Of a stretch of 64,000 nt of DNA, positions 1-10,240 are shown one piece after another. Both the position numbers and the translations under genes were made by a program. Every line of letters starts with the position of its first letter. Position 1 is the first letter of the stretch. Source of the stretch: Rhodococcus sp. 105337 (GTDB lineage Bacteria > Actinomycetota > Actinomycetes > Mycobacteriales > Mycobacteriaceae); NCBI RefSeq assembly GCF_012844225.1, contig NZ_JABAGQ010000006.1:124001-188000 (forward strand). Reading direction: 5' to 3'. The notes under the pieces are model-generated. The model ran no database searches, was not told the origin of the DNA, and worked only from the letters and a program-made list of their open reading frames with translations.

Positions 1-364
1 TCGCGGAGTACACCGGGCCGTTGGTACGCCGGCGGTAGATGAGCAGGCACACCCCGATGAGGGTCGCGGCGCCGGCGATGGTCCCGAGCACGAGAGCTTG
101 GACGTGGTACGCGTGCTGGCTGATCCCTATCGCGTACGTCCACTGTTTCGGGATCAGCAAGCCGATGACGTGGCCGATGATCACCACCAGAATGCCGAAA
201 TGGAACAGCGGACTGCCGATGCGCAGCAGCCTGCTCTCGTAGAGCTGTGACGAGCGGGTGGTCCAGCCGAACTTGTCGTATCGGTACCGCCACCACGTGC
301 CGACGATCAGGATCGCGAGTGTCACGTACGGCACGATGTCCCAGAAGATTGCACCCGCGCTCAT
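1..364 (-). CDS. narI: Respiratory nitrate reductase gamma subunit, cytochrome b NarI (partial, C-terminus beyond left edge)
   Basis: This is the membrane diheme subunit that passes electrons from menaquinol to NarH. Only the N-terminal ~121 residues lie in the window, starting at the ATG at 364. The visible part has a hydrophobic first segment (FWDIVPYVTLAIL), then the conserved LFHFGILVVIIGH stretch, whose two histidines ten residues apart match the axial heme ligands of the first transmembrane helices of E. coli NarI, and a further ISQHAYHVQ segment. The start lies 3 nt after the narJ stop, so translation is probably coupled. It is the last visible gene of narKGHJI. Confidence 0.93.
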   Translation of the reverse strand, partial: MSAGAIFWDIVPYVTLAILIVGTWWRYRYDKFGWTTRSSQLYESRLLRIGSPLFHFGILVVIIGHVIGLLIPKQWTYAIGISQHAYHVQALVLGTIAGAATLIGVCLLIYRRRTNGPVYSA

Positions 365-367
365 CGT

Positions 368-1051
368 TTACGGCCCTTCTCGTCGGTCGTGGGCGTCCCG
401 GCGTGGCGGAACGGTCAGGGTGAACGGCTGCAGGCCGATCGCCTCGGCCGGAGGTCCGGCGTGCATCAGCCGGCGGGCCCGTTGTTCCTGGGCCTCGTCC
501 ACAGGAGGCAGCGTGGCGCACACCGCGGCGACGGTGTCCGCGTACGGCGAATCGTCGCCGACCAGCGCGCGATGCAGGACGTCGATCGGTACCCGGTGCG
601 CGACGAGCAGCCGTTCTCCCGCCTCGGGTGCGACGGTGGCCGCGAACTCGAGGACCACCGGGAGGTGGTCGGGCGCCTCGCCGACCGGAGGTTCGGCGCC
701 CGCCTCCCGATAGGTCTGCACGAACGCGTGGATTTCCGATCCCCGGTTGCGTGTGTCTCCCGCGGTCCAGTAGGTCAGGTACATCGTCGAGCGCCGACGC
801 AGGTCGAACGTGTCGACATACGCCTGGGCCGCATCGAGCAGGCTGCTACGACGCAGGTACGCGGCGGTCCGGGTGAGCCGGCCGCGCGCGGGCTCGTCGA
901 TGTGGTCGACGAGTGCCTCGACGGTGTCGAGACGCTCCGCCATCTGCTCGTCCGGATACGCCAGCAGCAACGAGGCCGCCTGGTGGACGAGCCGGGTCTG
1001 CAACCGGCGAGCGGGATCCTCTCGGCGTGACGCCCGCCGGAACAATGTCAC
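368..1051 (-). CDS. narJ: Nitrate reductase molybdenum cofactor assembly chaperone NarJ
   Basis: A 227-residue protein of the NarJ/TorD helical chaperone family, which holds apo-NarGH in the cytoplasm until the Mo-bisMGD cofactor is inserted and the enzyme docks on NarI. The sequence has the typical acidic, helix-rich composition and the family-type central YLTYWTAGDTRNRG segment. The start is a GTG (1049-1051) overlapping the narH TGA in a GTGA arrangement. Its position between narH and narI is the standard one. No catalytic residues are expected. Confidence 0.93.
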   Translation of the reverse strand: MTLFRRASRREDPARRLQTRLVHQAASLLLAYPDEQMAERLDTVEALVDHIDEPARGRLTRTAAYLRRSSLLDAAQAYVDTFDLRRRSTMYLTYWTAGDTRNRGSEIHAFVQTYREAGAEPPVGEAPDHLPVVLEFAATVAPEAGERLLVAHRVPIDVLHRALVGDDSPYADTVAAVCATLPPVDEAQEQRARRLMHAGPPAEAIGLQPFTLTVPPRRDAHDRREGP

Positions 1052-2721
1052 CGCCGCTCCTCGCCGTCGCCGGGCCAGGCACCCGGGAACAGACCCGTGG
1101 GCGCTCCTTTGCCGTCCCAGTTCAGCAGATTGACGCGGGAGGGCTCGCGCTCGTTGACCGCGAGGCCTTCCGTGGTCTGGCGCTCTGCGAGCGCGTGGAA
1201 CGTTTCCACCGCGACCGGGACGGGTCCGCCGCTCGACTCACCGAAGGGCCCGGACTCGTACATTCCCGGTCCACCGTCGAACGACAGAGAGCAGTCCGTG
1301 GCGGATTCCTCGAGCTTGTGTCCTTCGGTCGCGTAGGCCGTCGGGATCACGTAGCGCTCTTCGTACTTGGCGAGGGCGAGCAACCGGTACATCTCGTAGA
1401 TCTGCTCCTCCGTCATGCCCACGGACTCCGGGATATGCGGCTGGGTGTCGCGACCGAGGTTGATGTCGCGCATATACGACCGCATCGCGGCGAGCCGTTG
1501 CAGGACGGCTTCCACGGACGCGGTGTCCCCCGCTGTGAACAGCTCCGCGAGGTAGCGGATGGGAATGCGCAACGACTCGAGTGCTCCGAACAGGTTTCCG
1601 AGATCTTCCCCGTCGTGACCGTCGCGGCTGACCGCGTCGACGACCGGCGACAGCGGCGGCACGTACCAGACCATCGGCATGGTCCGGTACTCCGGATGCA
1701 ACGGCAGCGCGACCTTGTAGACGTTGATCAGAGAGTAGATCGGTGACTTCTGTGCGCCGGCGATCCAGTCGTCGGAAATCCCTTCGGCCCGGGCCCCCGC
1801 GATGACCTCCGGATCGTGGGGGTCGAGCAGGACCTGACGCTGGGCTTCGTAGAGATCCTGTTCGTTCTCCACCGCCGCCGCGTCGAGCACCCGGTCGGCG
1901 TCGTAGAACACCAGCCCGATGTAGCGCAGACGCCCGACGCAGGTTTCGGCACACACCGTCGGTAGCCCGACCTCGATGCGGGGATAACAGAACGTGCACT
2001 TCTCGGCTTTGCCGGTCTTGTGATTGAAATAGACCTTCTTGTACGGGCATCCGGAGATGCACATCCGCCAGCCGCGGCACCGGTCCTGGTCGACGAGGAC
2101 GATGCCGTCCTCCGAGCGCTTGTAGATCGCTCCGGACGGGCACGACGCGACACACGAGGGGTTGAGGCAGTGCTCGCAGATCCGGGGCAGGTAGAACATG
2201 AACGTCTCTTCGAGCGACGTCTTGACCTCTTCGTTGATCTTCGCTAGGATCGGGTCGTCCGGAACGATCTCGGGCGAGCCCGCCAGGTTGTCGTCCCAGT
2301 TGGCCGACCACTCCACTTTCATCGGTTCGCCGCTGAGGAGACTGCGCGGTCGCGCCACCGGGATGTTCTCCCCCGCAGGGGCGTTGGTGAGGGTCTCGTA
2401 GTCGTACGTCCACGGTTCGTAGTAGTCGTCGATCGACGGCATCTTGGGGTTGGAGAAGATCCGGCTGAGCTTGTGGAGGCGGCCGCCGTCGCGCAGCCGA
2501 ATCCTGCCCTTCTTGTCCCTGATCCAGCCGCCGCGCCACTTGTCCTGATCCTCGTAGGTGCGGGGGTACCCCTGACCCGGACGGGTCTCCACGTTGTTGA
2601 ACCAGACGTACTCGGTTCCGGAACGGTTGGTCCAGGTCTGTTTACAGGTCACCGAGCACGTGTGACACCCGATGCACTTGTCGAGGTTCATGACCATCGC
2701 CATCTGTGCCATGACCTTCAT
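1048..2721 (-). CDS. narH: Respiratory nitrate reductase beta subunit NarH (iron-sulfur)
   Basis: A 557-residue electron-transfer subunit linking NarI hemes to the NarG active site. Four cysteine clusters are visible: CIGCHTCSVTC near residue 16, CEHCLNPSCVASCP near 185, CRGWRMCISGCP near 217 and CTFCYPRIEVGLPTVCAETC near 243. The Trp replacing a Cys in CRGWRMC is the usual NarH signature for a [3Fe-4S] centre. The start is an ATG at 2721, 34 nt after the narG stop, and the stop overlaps narJ. Length agrees with the family (about 510-560 residues). The enzyme is membrane-attached and faces the cytoplasm. Confidence 0.96.
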   Translation of the reverse strand: MKVMAQMAMVMNLDKCIGCHTCSVTCKQTWTNRSGTEYVWFNNVETRPGQGYPRTYEDQDKWRGGWIRDKKGRIRLRDGGRLHKLSRIFSNPKMPSIDDYYEPWTYDYETLTNAPAGENIPVARPRSLLSGEPMKVEWSANWDDNLAGSPEIVPDDPILAKINEEVKTSLEETFMFYLPRICEHCLNPSCVASCPSGAIYKRSEDGIVLVDQDRCRGWRMCISGCPYKKVYFNHKTGKAEKCTFCYPRIEVGLPTVCAETCVGRLRYIGLVFYDADRVLDAAAVENEQDLYEAQRQVLLDPHDPEVIAGARAEGISDDWIAGAQKSPIYSLINVYKVALPLHPEYRTMPMVWYVPPLSPVVDAVSRDGHDGEDLGNLFGALESLRIPIRYLAELFTAGDTASVEAVLQRLAAMRSYMRDINLGRDTQPHIPESVGMTEEQIYEMYRLLALAKYEERYVIPTAYATEGHKLEESATDCSLSFDGGPGMYESGPFGESSGGPVPVAVETFHALAERQTTEGLAVNEREPSRVNLLNWDGKGAPTGLFPGAWPGDGEERR

Positions 2722-2755
2722 GAGTGCCCCCGTCCGTGGGGTCCGATGGTGTACA

Positions 2756-5700
2756 TCAGTACGTCACCTCCTGAGACCGGCGGCGCACGACCGTGACTTC
2801 GTCGCGCTGGTTGCCGGTCGGTCCGAGATAGTTGAAGGCATACGAGGTCTGGGCGTAGCCGCCCGCCAGATGACTCGGTTTCATCAGGATCCGCGTGATC
2901 GAATTGTGGATCCCGCCACGCTTTCCGGTGGTTTCGGTGAGCGGGACATCGATGACGCGTTCCTGCGCGTGGTAGACGAACACCACGCCCTCGGGCATGC
3001 GCTGCGACACGATGGCCCGGCACACCACCACGCCGTTGCGGTTCACGGCCTCGATCCAGTCGTTGTCGCGCACCGAGATCTTCGCCGCGTCCGCCGGACT
3101 CATCCACATCGTCGGTCCGCCGCGCGAGAGCGAGAGCATGAACAGGTTGTCCTGATACTCCGAGTGGATCGACCATTTCGAATGCGGGGTCAGGTATCTC
3201 ACCGTCAGCCCCACTCCGTCACCGGTACCGAGGGATGTCTCACCGAACAGACGGTTCATGTCCAGCGGGGGCCGGTAGGTCGGAAGTTGCTCGCCCATCT
3301 CCTCGATCCAGTCGTGGTCGAGGTAGAAGTGCATCCGGCCGGTGAGGGTGTGGAACGGTTTGAGTTCCTCGATGTTGGTGGTGAAGGGTGCGTAGCGGCG
3401 ACCACCTGTTTCGCTGCCCGACCATTCCGGGCTCGTGACCACCGGTACCGGCCGGGCCTGCGTGTCGGCGTAGGTGATCCGGCGTTCCTCACTGCCTTCG
3501 GCGAGGTGGACGAGCCTGCGCCCGGTTCGCTTCTCGAGTTCGCGATACCCCTGCACGGCGAGCCGGCCGTTCGACGCCCCGGACAGCGCGAGAATCACGT
3601 CGCACATCCGTTCCGCAGTGGTGATCGCCGGGCGCCCGGCGGCGGCACCGGAATCCATGACGCCGAACTTGACGGCGAGTTCGGCGACCTCCTGGTCGGG
3701 GTGGGTGGTCACCCCCTTGGTGGTCAGCCCTGCCGACTCCGCGAGCGGCCCGAGCGTGGCCCACTTGTCGGCGACGGCGGTGTAATCCCGCTCGACGACC
3801 ACGAGAGGCCCCATGGTCTTCCCCGGGATGGGCACTTCACCGGTTTTCCTCCAGTCGTTCTCCGTGCCACCGGGATACGCCATCGCACCGGGCGTGTCGT
3901 GCTGGAGCGTCCCCATCACCACGTCGGTCCGCGTTCCCAGATGCGTGCGTGCCAGGGCGCTGAACGCCTTCGCGACCGCACCGAACGCCTCGTAGTCCGA
4001 GCGGGTCTCCCAGGGCGGATCGATCGCGGGGCTGAACGCGTGCACGTAGGGGTGCATGTCGGTACTCGACAGGTCCCCCTTCTCGTACCAGGTCGCTGCG
4101 GGCAGCACGACATCCGAGAACAGCGTCGTCGACGTCATCCGGAAGTCGATCGACATGAGCATGTCGAGTTTGCCGTCGGGGACGTCCTCCCGCCAGGTGA
4201 CGTCGTTGGGCCGCAAATCCGGCGCGGTCTGAGCACCCTGAATGTTCGAGTCGGTACCCAGCAGATGCTGCAGGAAGTACTCGTTGCCCTTGCTGGAGGA
4301 GCCGAGAAGATTCGACCGCCACACGCTCAGCACGCGCGGCCAGTTACGCGGCGACCCGGGATCGGTGACGGCGAGTTTCACCGTCCCCTTGGCCAGTTGT
4401 TCGGCAACATATTCGGGGATGTCGCGACCGGCCGCACGAGCCTCGTCCGCCAGATCGTGTGTGTTGCGGTCGAACTGCGGATAGAACGGCGACCAGCCCA
4501 TCGCGACGGCCGACGCCATCACATCCATGGTGTGCTTGTCCCGGAAGCGCCCCCGCGACAGCGGGCTCGAGAGGGCGTCCGCCCGGTACCCGTCGTACTT
4601 CCACTGGTCGGTGTGCACGTACCAGTACGAGGTGCCCGCCATCTGACGAGGTGGCCTGCTCCAGTCGGTGGCCATCGCCATCGTGGCCCATCCGGTGGCG
4701 GTTCTGCACTTTTCCTGCCCGACGTAGTGCGCCCAGCCGCCGCCGTTGCGTCCCATTGCCCCGGTCAGGAGCAGCAGGGACAGCACGGCCCGGTAGGTCG
4801 CGTCGCCGTGGAACCACTGGCAGATTCCGGCTCCCATGATGATCATGGAGCGCCCGCCCGATTCCTCGGAGTTTCGCGCGAGTTCCCGGGCCACCCGGAT
4901 CGCTTGCGCCGCAGACACTCCGGTGATCGATTCCTGCCACGCCGGCGTGTAGGGCGTCGACGGATCGTCGTACCCGGTCGGCCACTGCCCGGGCAGATTC
5001 AACTCTGCCCGCTGCACGCCGTATTGGGCGAGCATCAGGTCGAACACCGTGCAGACCAGGTGCTCACCCACCCGGCGGACCGGCACACCGCGCTCGAGGC
5101 TTCCGCCCCGACCGTCGATCGTGTCGAAACTCGGCAGATGCACGGCGAGGACCTCCGCTGTGCCGCCGGCCGGCGGTGCCACCGTGAGGGCGGGCGACAG
5201 GTCACCCAGTTCGAGGTTCCACTTGCCGATACCCTCCTCGCCGTAGCGGAATCCGAGGGAGCCGTGAGGAACCGTCACGCTGTCGGTGGCGCTGTCGAGG
5301 AGCACCGGTTTGAACGGGGCGTTCTCCACGTCCTGCCCGAGGTCGGCCGCGGTGAGGTTCTTGCCCGCCACCCACTTTCCGCCGCGCTCTTCGAGTTTCA
5401 CGAGGAAGGGCAGATCGGTGTACTGCGCGGAGAAGTCGGTGAAGAAAGGTACGGGCTTCTCGACGTAGCACTCGCGCAGCAGGACGTGGCCCATCGCCAT
5501 CGCCAGGGCACCGTCGGTTCCGGCAGCGCACGGCATCCACTCGTCCGCGAATTTCGTGTTGTCCGCGTAGTCCGGGCTGATCGCGACGACCTTGGTCCCG
5601 CGGTACCGCACCTCCGTCATCCAGTGTGCGTCGGGGGTGCGGGTCACCGGGACGTTGGAACCCCACATCAACAGGTACGACGCGTCCCACCAGTCGCCCG

Positions 5701-6454
5701 ATTCGGGGACGTCGGTCTGGTCCCCGAACACCTGCGGGGACGCGACCGGAAGGTCCGCGTACCAGTCGTAGAACGAGGTCATCGCGCCGCCGACCAGTTC
5801 GACGAACCGGGAACCGGCTGCGTGCGACACCATCGACATGGCGGGAATCGGGGAGAAACCGGCGATCCGGTCGGGCCCGTACTCCTTGATGGTGTGCACG
5901 TGGGCCGCGGCGACCATTTCGGTGGCTTCGGCCCAGGTGACCCGCACCAGCCCGCCCTTGCCTCGCGCACGCTGGTACCGGCGCCGGCGCTCCGGGTCGT
6001 TCTGAATGTCCGCCCACGCCAGTACCGGATCACCGAGACGCTGTTTGGCCTCGCGATACATCTCGACGAGGACTCCGCGCGCGTACGGGTACCGCACCCG
6101 TGTCGGAGAGTAGGTGTACCAGGAGAAGGCCGCTCCTCGGGGGCAACCGCGCGGTTCGTACTCGGGGCGGTCCGCTCCCACCGTGGGATAGTCCGTCTCC
6201 TGGGTTTCCCAGGTGATGATCCCGTCCTTGACGTAGATCTTCCACGAGCACGAACCGGTGCAGTTCACGCCGTGTGTCGATCGCACCACCTTGTCGTGGC
6301 TCCACCGGTCGCGGTAGAAGATGTCACCTTCTCTGCCGCCCTGGTGCAGGATGCTGCGGGTGTCGGCGGATTCTTCGCCACGCGTGAAGAACCGGCCGCT
6401 ACGCACCAGCAGTTCCTCGAGCGTCCCACCCACAGCGACTTTTTCCGTAGTCAC
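2756..6454 (-). CDS. narG: Respiratory nitrate reductase alpha subunit NarG (Mo-bisMGD)
   Basis: A 1232-residue catalytic subunit reducing nitrate to nitrite. Near the N-terminus His61, Cys65, Cys69 and Cys104 (HGVNCTGSCSW... and PRGCPRG) match the His/Cys ligands of the FS0 [4Fe-4S] cluster. The FYDWYADLP segment around residue 230 corresponds to the region that supplies the Asp ligand to molybdenum in E. coli NarG, and is followed by the conserved TDVPESGDWWD and WGSNVPVTRTPDAH motifs. The start is GTG (6452-6454), overlapping the narK stop, with a strong GGAGGAG ribosome-binding site just upstream. No twin-arginine export signal is seen, as expected for a cytoplasm-facing Nar enzyme. Confidence 0.97.
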   Translation of the reverse strand: MTTEKVAVGGTLEELLVRSGRFFTRGEESADTRSILHQGGREGDIFYRDRWSHDKVVRSTHGVNCTGSCSWKIYVKDGIITWETQETDYPTVGADRPEYEPRGCPRGAAFSWYTYSPTRVRYPYARGVLVEMYREAKQRLGDPVLAWADIQNDPERRRRYQRARGKGGLVRVTWAEATEMVAAAHVHTIKEYGPDRIAGFSPIPAMSMVSHAAGSRFVELVGGAMTSFYDWYADLPVASPQVFGDQTDVPESGDWWDASYLLMWGSNVPVTRTPDAHWMTEVRYRGTKVVAISPDYADNTKFADEWMPCAAGTDGALAMAMGHVLLRECYVEKPVPFFTDFSAQYTDLPFLVKLEERGGKWVAGKNLTAADLGQDVENAPFKPVLLDSATDSVTVPHGSLGFRYGEEGIGKWNLELGDLSPALTVAPPAGGTAEVLAVHLPSFDTIDGRGGSLERGVPVRRVGEHLVCTVFDLMLAQYGVQRAELNLPGQWPTGYDDPSTPYTPAWQESITGVSAAQAIRVARELARNSEESGGRSMIIMGAGICQWFHGDATYRAVLSLLLLTGAMGRNGGGWAHYVGQEKCRTATGWATMAMATDWSRPPRQMAGTSYWYVHTDQWKYDGYRADALSSPLSRGRFRDKHTMDVMASAVAMGWSPFYPQFDRNTHDLADEARAAGRDIPEYVAEQLAKGTVKLAVTDPGSPRNWPRVLSVWRSNLLGSSSKGNEYFLQHLLGTDSNIQGAQTAPDLRPNDVTWREDVPDGKLDMLMSIDFRMTSTTLFSDVVLPAATWYEKGDLSSTDMHPYVHAFSPAIDPPWETRSDYEAFGAVAKAFSALARTHLGTRTDVVMGTLQHDTPGAMAYPGGTENDWRKTGEVPIPGKTMGPLVVVERDYTAVADKWATLGPLAESAGLTTKGVTTHPDQEVAELAVKFGVMDSGAAAGRPAITTAERMCDVILALSGASNGRLAVQGYRELEKRTGRRLVHLAEGSEERRITYADTQARPVPVVTSPEWSGSETGGRRYAPFTTNIEELKPFHTLTGRMHFYLDHDWIEEMGEQLPTYRPPLDMNRLFGETSLGTGDGVGLTVRYLTPHSKWSIHSEYQDNLFMLSLSRGGPTMWMSPADAAKISVRDNDWIEAVNRNGVVVCRAIVSQRMPEGVVFVYHAQERVIDVPLTETTGKRGGIHNSITRILMKPSHLAGGYAQTSYAFNYLGPTGNQRDEVTVVRRRSQEVTY

Positions 6455-7695
6455 GTGCTCTCCTCCGGTTGCCTGTGTGGAGCGTCCCGCGATGCGGCAG
6501 GTTCACGTGCCTTCAGCCAGACCGCGGTGTAGACCAGTGCAATGAGAGCCGCCGCGACCAGGAGCAACAGGCCCACGGTGTAGTCGTTGCCCACCGGGTC
6601 GTAGGTCGCGCCCATGACCAAGGGCGGGAAGTATCCGCCGAGGCCACCTGCCGCCGCGACGATTCCGGTGATGCTGCCGACGGACTGCGCGGGCGAACGC
6701 CGCGCCACCCAGGCGAACACGCCTCCGGTGCCGATGCCGAGGAAGATCGCCATCGAGATGAAGACAACGGCCGACCAGAAGTCCGGCGGTGGCTTGAACG
6801 TGGCGATGAATGCGGTCACGGCGGTGCCGGCGAAGGATGCGATCACCACGTACTTCGGTGGGATCCGGTCGGAGAGGGTTCCGCCGATGGGGCGGGCGAT
6901 CACCGCGGCGACGGCGAACCCCGCGGTACGGGTACCTGCATCCACCGCGGAGAACTCGTACACCGTCCTGATGTAGGTGGGCAGGTAGCTGCTGAACGCG
7001 ACGAAACCGCCGAAGACGATGGCATACAGGAACGACATTTCCCAGGTGACCCGGAGTTTGCATGCCGCAAGGAATTTGGGCACCACCGGCTGGGTGTTGG
7101 GAACGAATGCGGGCGCGTTCCTCATGACGGTCAGACACAACACCGCGGTCAGTGCGAGCACCACTGCGATGATCACGTGGGTGGCGACCAGCCCGAACCA
7201 TCCGACGAAACGCGGCGTGAAGAAGGCCGACAGTGCCGTGCCGACCATGCCCGCACCGAATACACCCGTGGCGAAGCCACGACGCGACGGGTCGTACCAG
7301 TTGTTGGCGAACGGGATCCCGACGGCGAAAATCGTGCCGGCGATTCCCAGGAAGAATCCGAAGACGAGCAGCAGCGGGTACGAGCCCGCACTGCCCGCGA
7401 AGCCGACCGCGAGGACCGGCAGTATCGACGCGAGGGTGATCGTGATGAACATGACCCTGCCGCCGTAGCGGTCCGTGAGGGCGCCCACCACGATCCTGCC
7501 GAGCGACCCCACGAGGATCGGGGTCGCCACGAGCATCGATGTCTCGGAGCTGCTCAGCGACATGTCGCCGGCGTAGGTGGTGGACAGCGGTCCGATCAGG
7601 TTCCAGGCCCAGAAGTTCATGGCCGACACCCAGGTCGCCAGTGCCAGGTTGACTCCTGGACGTGCCCCGATTCCTGAGGCTGTAACCGTGCTCAC
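6451..7695 (-). CDS. narK: Nitrate/nitrite transporter NarK (MFS)
   Basis: A major facilitator protein of the nitrate/nitrite porter family, first gene of narKGHJI. With the GTG start at 7695 it has 414 residues and twelve likely membrane segments. Family landmarks include NFWAWNLIGPLSTTYAGDMSL near the N-terminus and GRIVVGALTDRYGGR (motif A, loop 2-3). The frame is open to 7788, allowing a 31-residue extension beginning at an ATG, but that extension is Arg/Pro-rich and unlike the family, so the shorter form is preferred. It probably supplies nitrate and exports nitrite for the adjacent reductase. The stop overlaps the narG start by 4 nt. Confidence 0.93.
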   Translation of the reverse strand: MSTVTASGIGARPGVNLALATWVSAMNFWAWNLIGPLSTTYAGDMSLSSSETSMLVATPILVGSLGRIVVGALTDRYGGRVMFITITLASILPVLAVGFAGSAGSYPLLLVFGFFLGIAGTIFAVGIPFANNWYDPSRRGFATGVFGAGMVGTALSAFFTPRFVGWFGLVATHVIIAVVLALTAVLCLTVMRNAPAFVPNTQPVVPKFLAACKLRVTWEMSFLYAIVFGGFVAFSSYLPTYIRTVYEFSAVDAGTRTAGFAVAAVIARPIGGTLSDRIPPKYVVIASFAGTAVTAFIATFKPPPDFWSAVVFISMAIFLGIGTGGVFAWVARRSPAQSVGSITGIVAAAGGLGGYFPPLVMGATYDPVGNDYTVGLLLLVAAALIALVYTAVWLKAREPAASRDAPHRQPEEST

Positions 7696-7844
7696 ACCAC
7701 CAGGGAACACCCTCGGCAGAATCGCCGTACGCCTTTTGCCTAAAGGTTTACACGGGGGTGGTCTTCGATTCTCCATGTTGCGAGCCATCGGCGACGCTCC
7801 GCCGCAGGTCGGGTCGGCGACCGGACAGGACCCTCGCGCAACGA

Positions 7845-7890
7845 CACCGCGCGCTGTTCCCGCCCCGAAGGGAAGGAACAGCGCGCGGTG
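7845..7890 (-). terminator. Terminator after pnp
   Basis: A perfect 16-bp inverted repeat (7845-7860 and 7875-7890) with a 14-nt loop lies 40 nt after the pnp stop and upstream of narK. There is no clear U-tract, as usual in actinomycetes. It should separate pnp transcription from narK. Confidence 0.85.
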
Positions 7891-7930
7891 ATTGCCTGTC
7901 CCGGAGCGGGAGGCTACCGGGAGGAGCCGA

Positions 7931-10204
7931 TCAGGACTCGGTGGCTGCCTCGGCCGGAGCGGCCTCGGCGGCGGCGTCGTCCTCGACGGGCACGAGGCTG
8001 ATCTTGCCCCGGTTGTCGATGTCGGCGATCTCGACCCGCAGCTTGGACCCGACGCTCACGACGTCTTCGACCTTCGCGATGCGCTTGCCGTTGCCGAGCT
8101 TGCTGATGTGCACCAGACCGTCACGGCCCGGGAGCAGGGAGACGAACGCACCGAACGCCGTGGTCTTGACCACGGTGCCGAGGAAACGCTCGCCGACCTT
8201 CGGCAGCTGCGGATTGGCGATGGCGTTGATCTTGTCGATCGCTGCCTGCGCGGACGGACCGTCCGCAGCTCCGACGTACACGGTGCCGTCGTCCTCGATG
8301 GAGATGTTGGCGCCGGTCTCCTCGGTGATCGAGTTGATCATCTTGCCCTTGGGCCCGATGACCTCGCCGATCTTGTCGATCGGAACCTTGATCGTGGTGA
8401 TGCGCGGCGCGAACGGGCTCATCTCGTCCGGAGCGTCGATGGCCTCGGCCATGACCTCGAGGATCGTGGCGCGCGCGTCGTGTGCCTGCGACAGCGCACC
8501 CGCGAGCACCTGCGACGGGATTCCGTCGAGCTTGGTGTCGAGCTGCAGCGCGGTGACGAAATCCTTCGTTCCGGCGACCTTGAAGTCCATGTCGCCGAAG
8601 GCGTCTTCGGCTCCGAGGATGTCGGTCAGTGCCACGTAGCGGATCTCACCGTCGACCTCGTCCGAGACCAGGCCCATCGCGATACCCGCGACCGGAGCCT
8701 TGAGCGGAACACCGGCGTTGAGCAGCGACAGGGTCGAGGCGCACACCGAACCCATCGACGTGGAACCGTTGGAGCTCAACGCTTCCGACACCTGACGGAT
8801 CGCGTACGGGAACTCTTCCTGGCTCGGGAGCACCGGCACGAGTGCCCGCTCCGCGAGGGCGCCGTGGCCGATCTCGCGACGCTTCGGCGAACCGACGCGG
8901 CCGGTCTCACCGGTCGAGTACGGCGGGAAGTTGTAGTGGTGCATGTAGCGCTTGCTGGTCTCCGGGCCGAGCGAGTCGACCTGCTGAGCCATCTTGACCA
9001 TGTCGAGGGTGGTGATACCCATGATCTGGGTCTCGCCACGCTCGAACAGAGCCGAACCGTGTGCACGGGGAACGACCGCGACCTCGGCCGAGAGTGCACG
9101 GATGTCCGTGATCCCGCGCCCGTCGATACGGAACTGGTCACGCAGGATGCGCTGGCGAACCAGCTTCTTGGTCAGCGCGCGGAAGGCCGCGCCGATCTCC
9201 TTCTCGCGGCCCTCGAACTTCGGGCCGACCTGCTCGAGAACCTCGACCTTGATCTCGTCGGTGCGCTCGTCACGCTGCTGCTTGCCGGCGATGGTCAGCG
9301 CCTCGGCCAGCTTCGTCGACGCCGCAGCCTCGACCTCGGCGTACACGTCGTCCGCGTAGGCCGGGAACAGCGGGAAGTCGCCGGTCGGCTTCGCGGCAGC
9401 AACAGCGAGCTGCTGCTGAGCGACGCAGAGGCGGGCGATGAACGGCTTGGCGGCCTCGAGGCCCTGCGCGACGATCGCTTCGGTCGGCGCCTGTGCGCCA
9501 CCCTCGACGAGTGCGATGACGTTCTCGGTGGCCTCCGCCTCGACCATCATGATCGCGACATCAGCGGTGTCCGGGTTGTCCGCACCGCCGACGATGCGGC
9601 CCGCGACCACCATGTCGAACACGGCGTTCTCGAGCTGCTCGACCGTCGGGAAGGCAACCCACTGGCCGGCCTTGTTGTCGTCGGACGTGATGAGTGCGAC
9701 ACGCACACCGCCGACGGGTCCGGAGAACGGCAGTCCGGCGAGCTGCGTCGACGCCGACGCCGCGTTGATCGCGACCACGTCGTACAGGTCGTTCGGGTTC
9801 AGGCTCAGAACCGTGACGACGACCTGGATCTCGTTGCGCAGGCCGTCCACGAAGGACGGGCGCAGCGGCCGGTCGATCAAGCGGCACGTGAGGATCGCGT
9901 CGGTGGAGGGACGGCCCTCGCGACGGAAGAACGAGCCCGGGATGCGCCCGGCAGCGTACATACGCTCTTCGACATCCACCGTGAGCGGGAAGAAGTCGAA
10001 GTGCTCCTTGGGGTGCTTCGACGCGCTGGTGGCCGACAGCAGCATGGTCTCGTCGTCGAGGTAGGCGACGACGGCGCCGGCGGCCTGCTGTGCGAGGCGG
10101 CCGGTCTCGAAACGGATGGTGCGGGTGCCGTAGGCACCGTTGTCGAGTGTCGCGACGGCTTCGTAGACGCCTTCGTCGGTCTCGACTGCGGAATTGCTTG
10201 TCAT
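7931..10204 (-). CDS. pnp: Polyribonucleotide nucleotidyltransferase (PNPase / GpsI)
   Basis: A 757-residue phosphorolytic 3'-5' exoribonuclease and polynucleotide polymerase. It has two RNase PH-type domains joined by an alpha-helical region, a KH domain near residues 590-650 ([16 protein letters not shown]) and a C-terminal S1 domain ([28 protein letters not shown]). FFRREGRPS and the second-core GSSS-like [18 protein letters not shown] are typical of bacterial PNPase. The ATG start at 10204 is preceded by a purine-rich leader with two hairpins. The gene follows rpsO, as in E. coli and mycobacteria, but each has its own terminator. Its M. tuberculosis counterpart is Rv2783c. Confidence 0.97.
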   Translation of the reverse strand: MTSNSAVETDEGVYEAVATLDNGAYGTRTIRFETGRLAQQAAGAVVAYLDDETMLLSATSASKHPKEHFDFFPLTVDVEERMYAAGRIPGSFFRREGRPSTDAILTCRLIDRPLRPSFVDGLRNEIQVVVTVLSLNPNDLYDVVAINAASASTQLAGLPFSGPVGGVRVALITSDDNKAGQWVAFPTVEQLENAVFDMVVAGRIVGGADNPDTADVAIMMVEAEATENVIALVEGGAQAPTEAIVAQGLEAAKPFIARLCVAQQQLAVAAAKPTGDFPLFPAYADDVYAEVEAAASTKLAEALTIAGKQQRDERTDEIKVEVLEQVGPKFEGREKEIGAAFRALTKKLVRQRILRDQFRIDGRGITDIRALSAEVAVVPRAHGSALFERGETQIMGITTLDMVKMAQQVDSLGPETSKRYMHHYNFPPYSTGETGRVGSPKRREIGHGALAERALVPVLPSQEEFPYAIRQVSEALSSNGSTSMGSVCASTLSLLNAGVPLKAPVAGIAMGLVSDEVDGEIRYVALTDILGAEDAFGDMDFKVAGTKDFVTALQLDTKLDGIPSQVLAGALSQAHDARATILEVMAEAIDAPDEMSPFAPRITTIKVPIDKIGEVIGPKGKMINSITEETGANISIEDDGTVYVGAADGPSAQAAIDKINAIANPQLPKVGERFLGTVVKTTAFGAFVSLLPGRDGLVHISKLGNGKRIAKVEDVVSVGSKLRVEIADIDNRGKISLVPVEDDAAAEAAPAEAATES

Positions 10205-10240
10205 CTTTGTATCTTCTCTTCCCTCTTCGTCTTCGCCGTA

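Noticed and set aside
2672-6532. A 1286-codon plus-strand open frame opposite narG
   Set aside because: It is a high-GC antisense shadow: Arg/His/Gly-rich composition, no known motif, and fully covered by a well-conserved narG on the other strand.
7696-7788. Longer N-terminus for narK beginning at 7788
   Set aside because: The extra residues are Arg/Pro-rich and not family-like; the GTG at 7695 is a better start.
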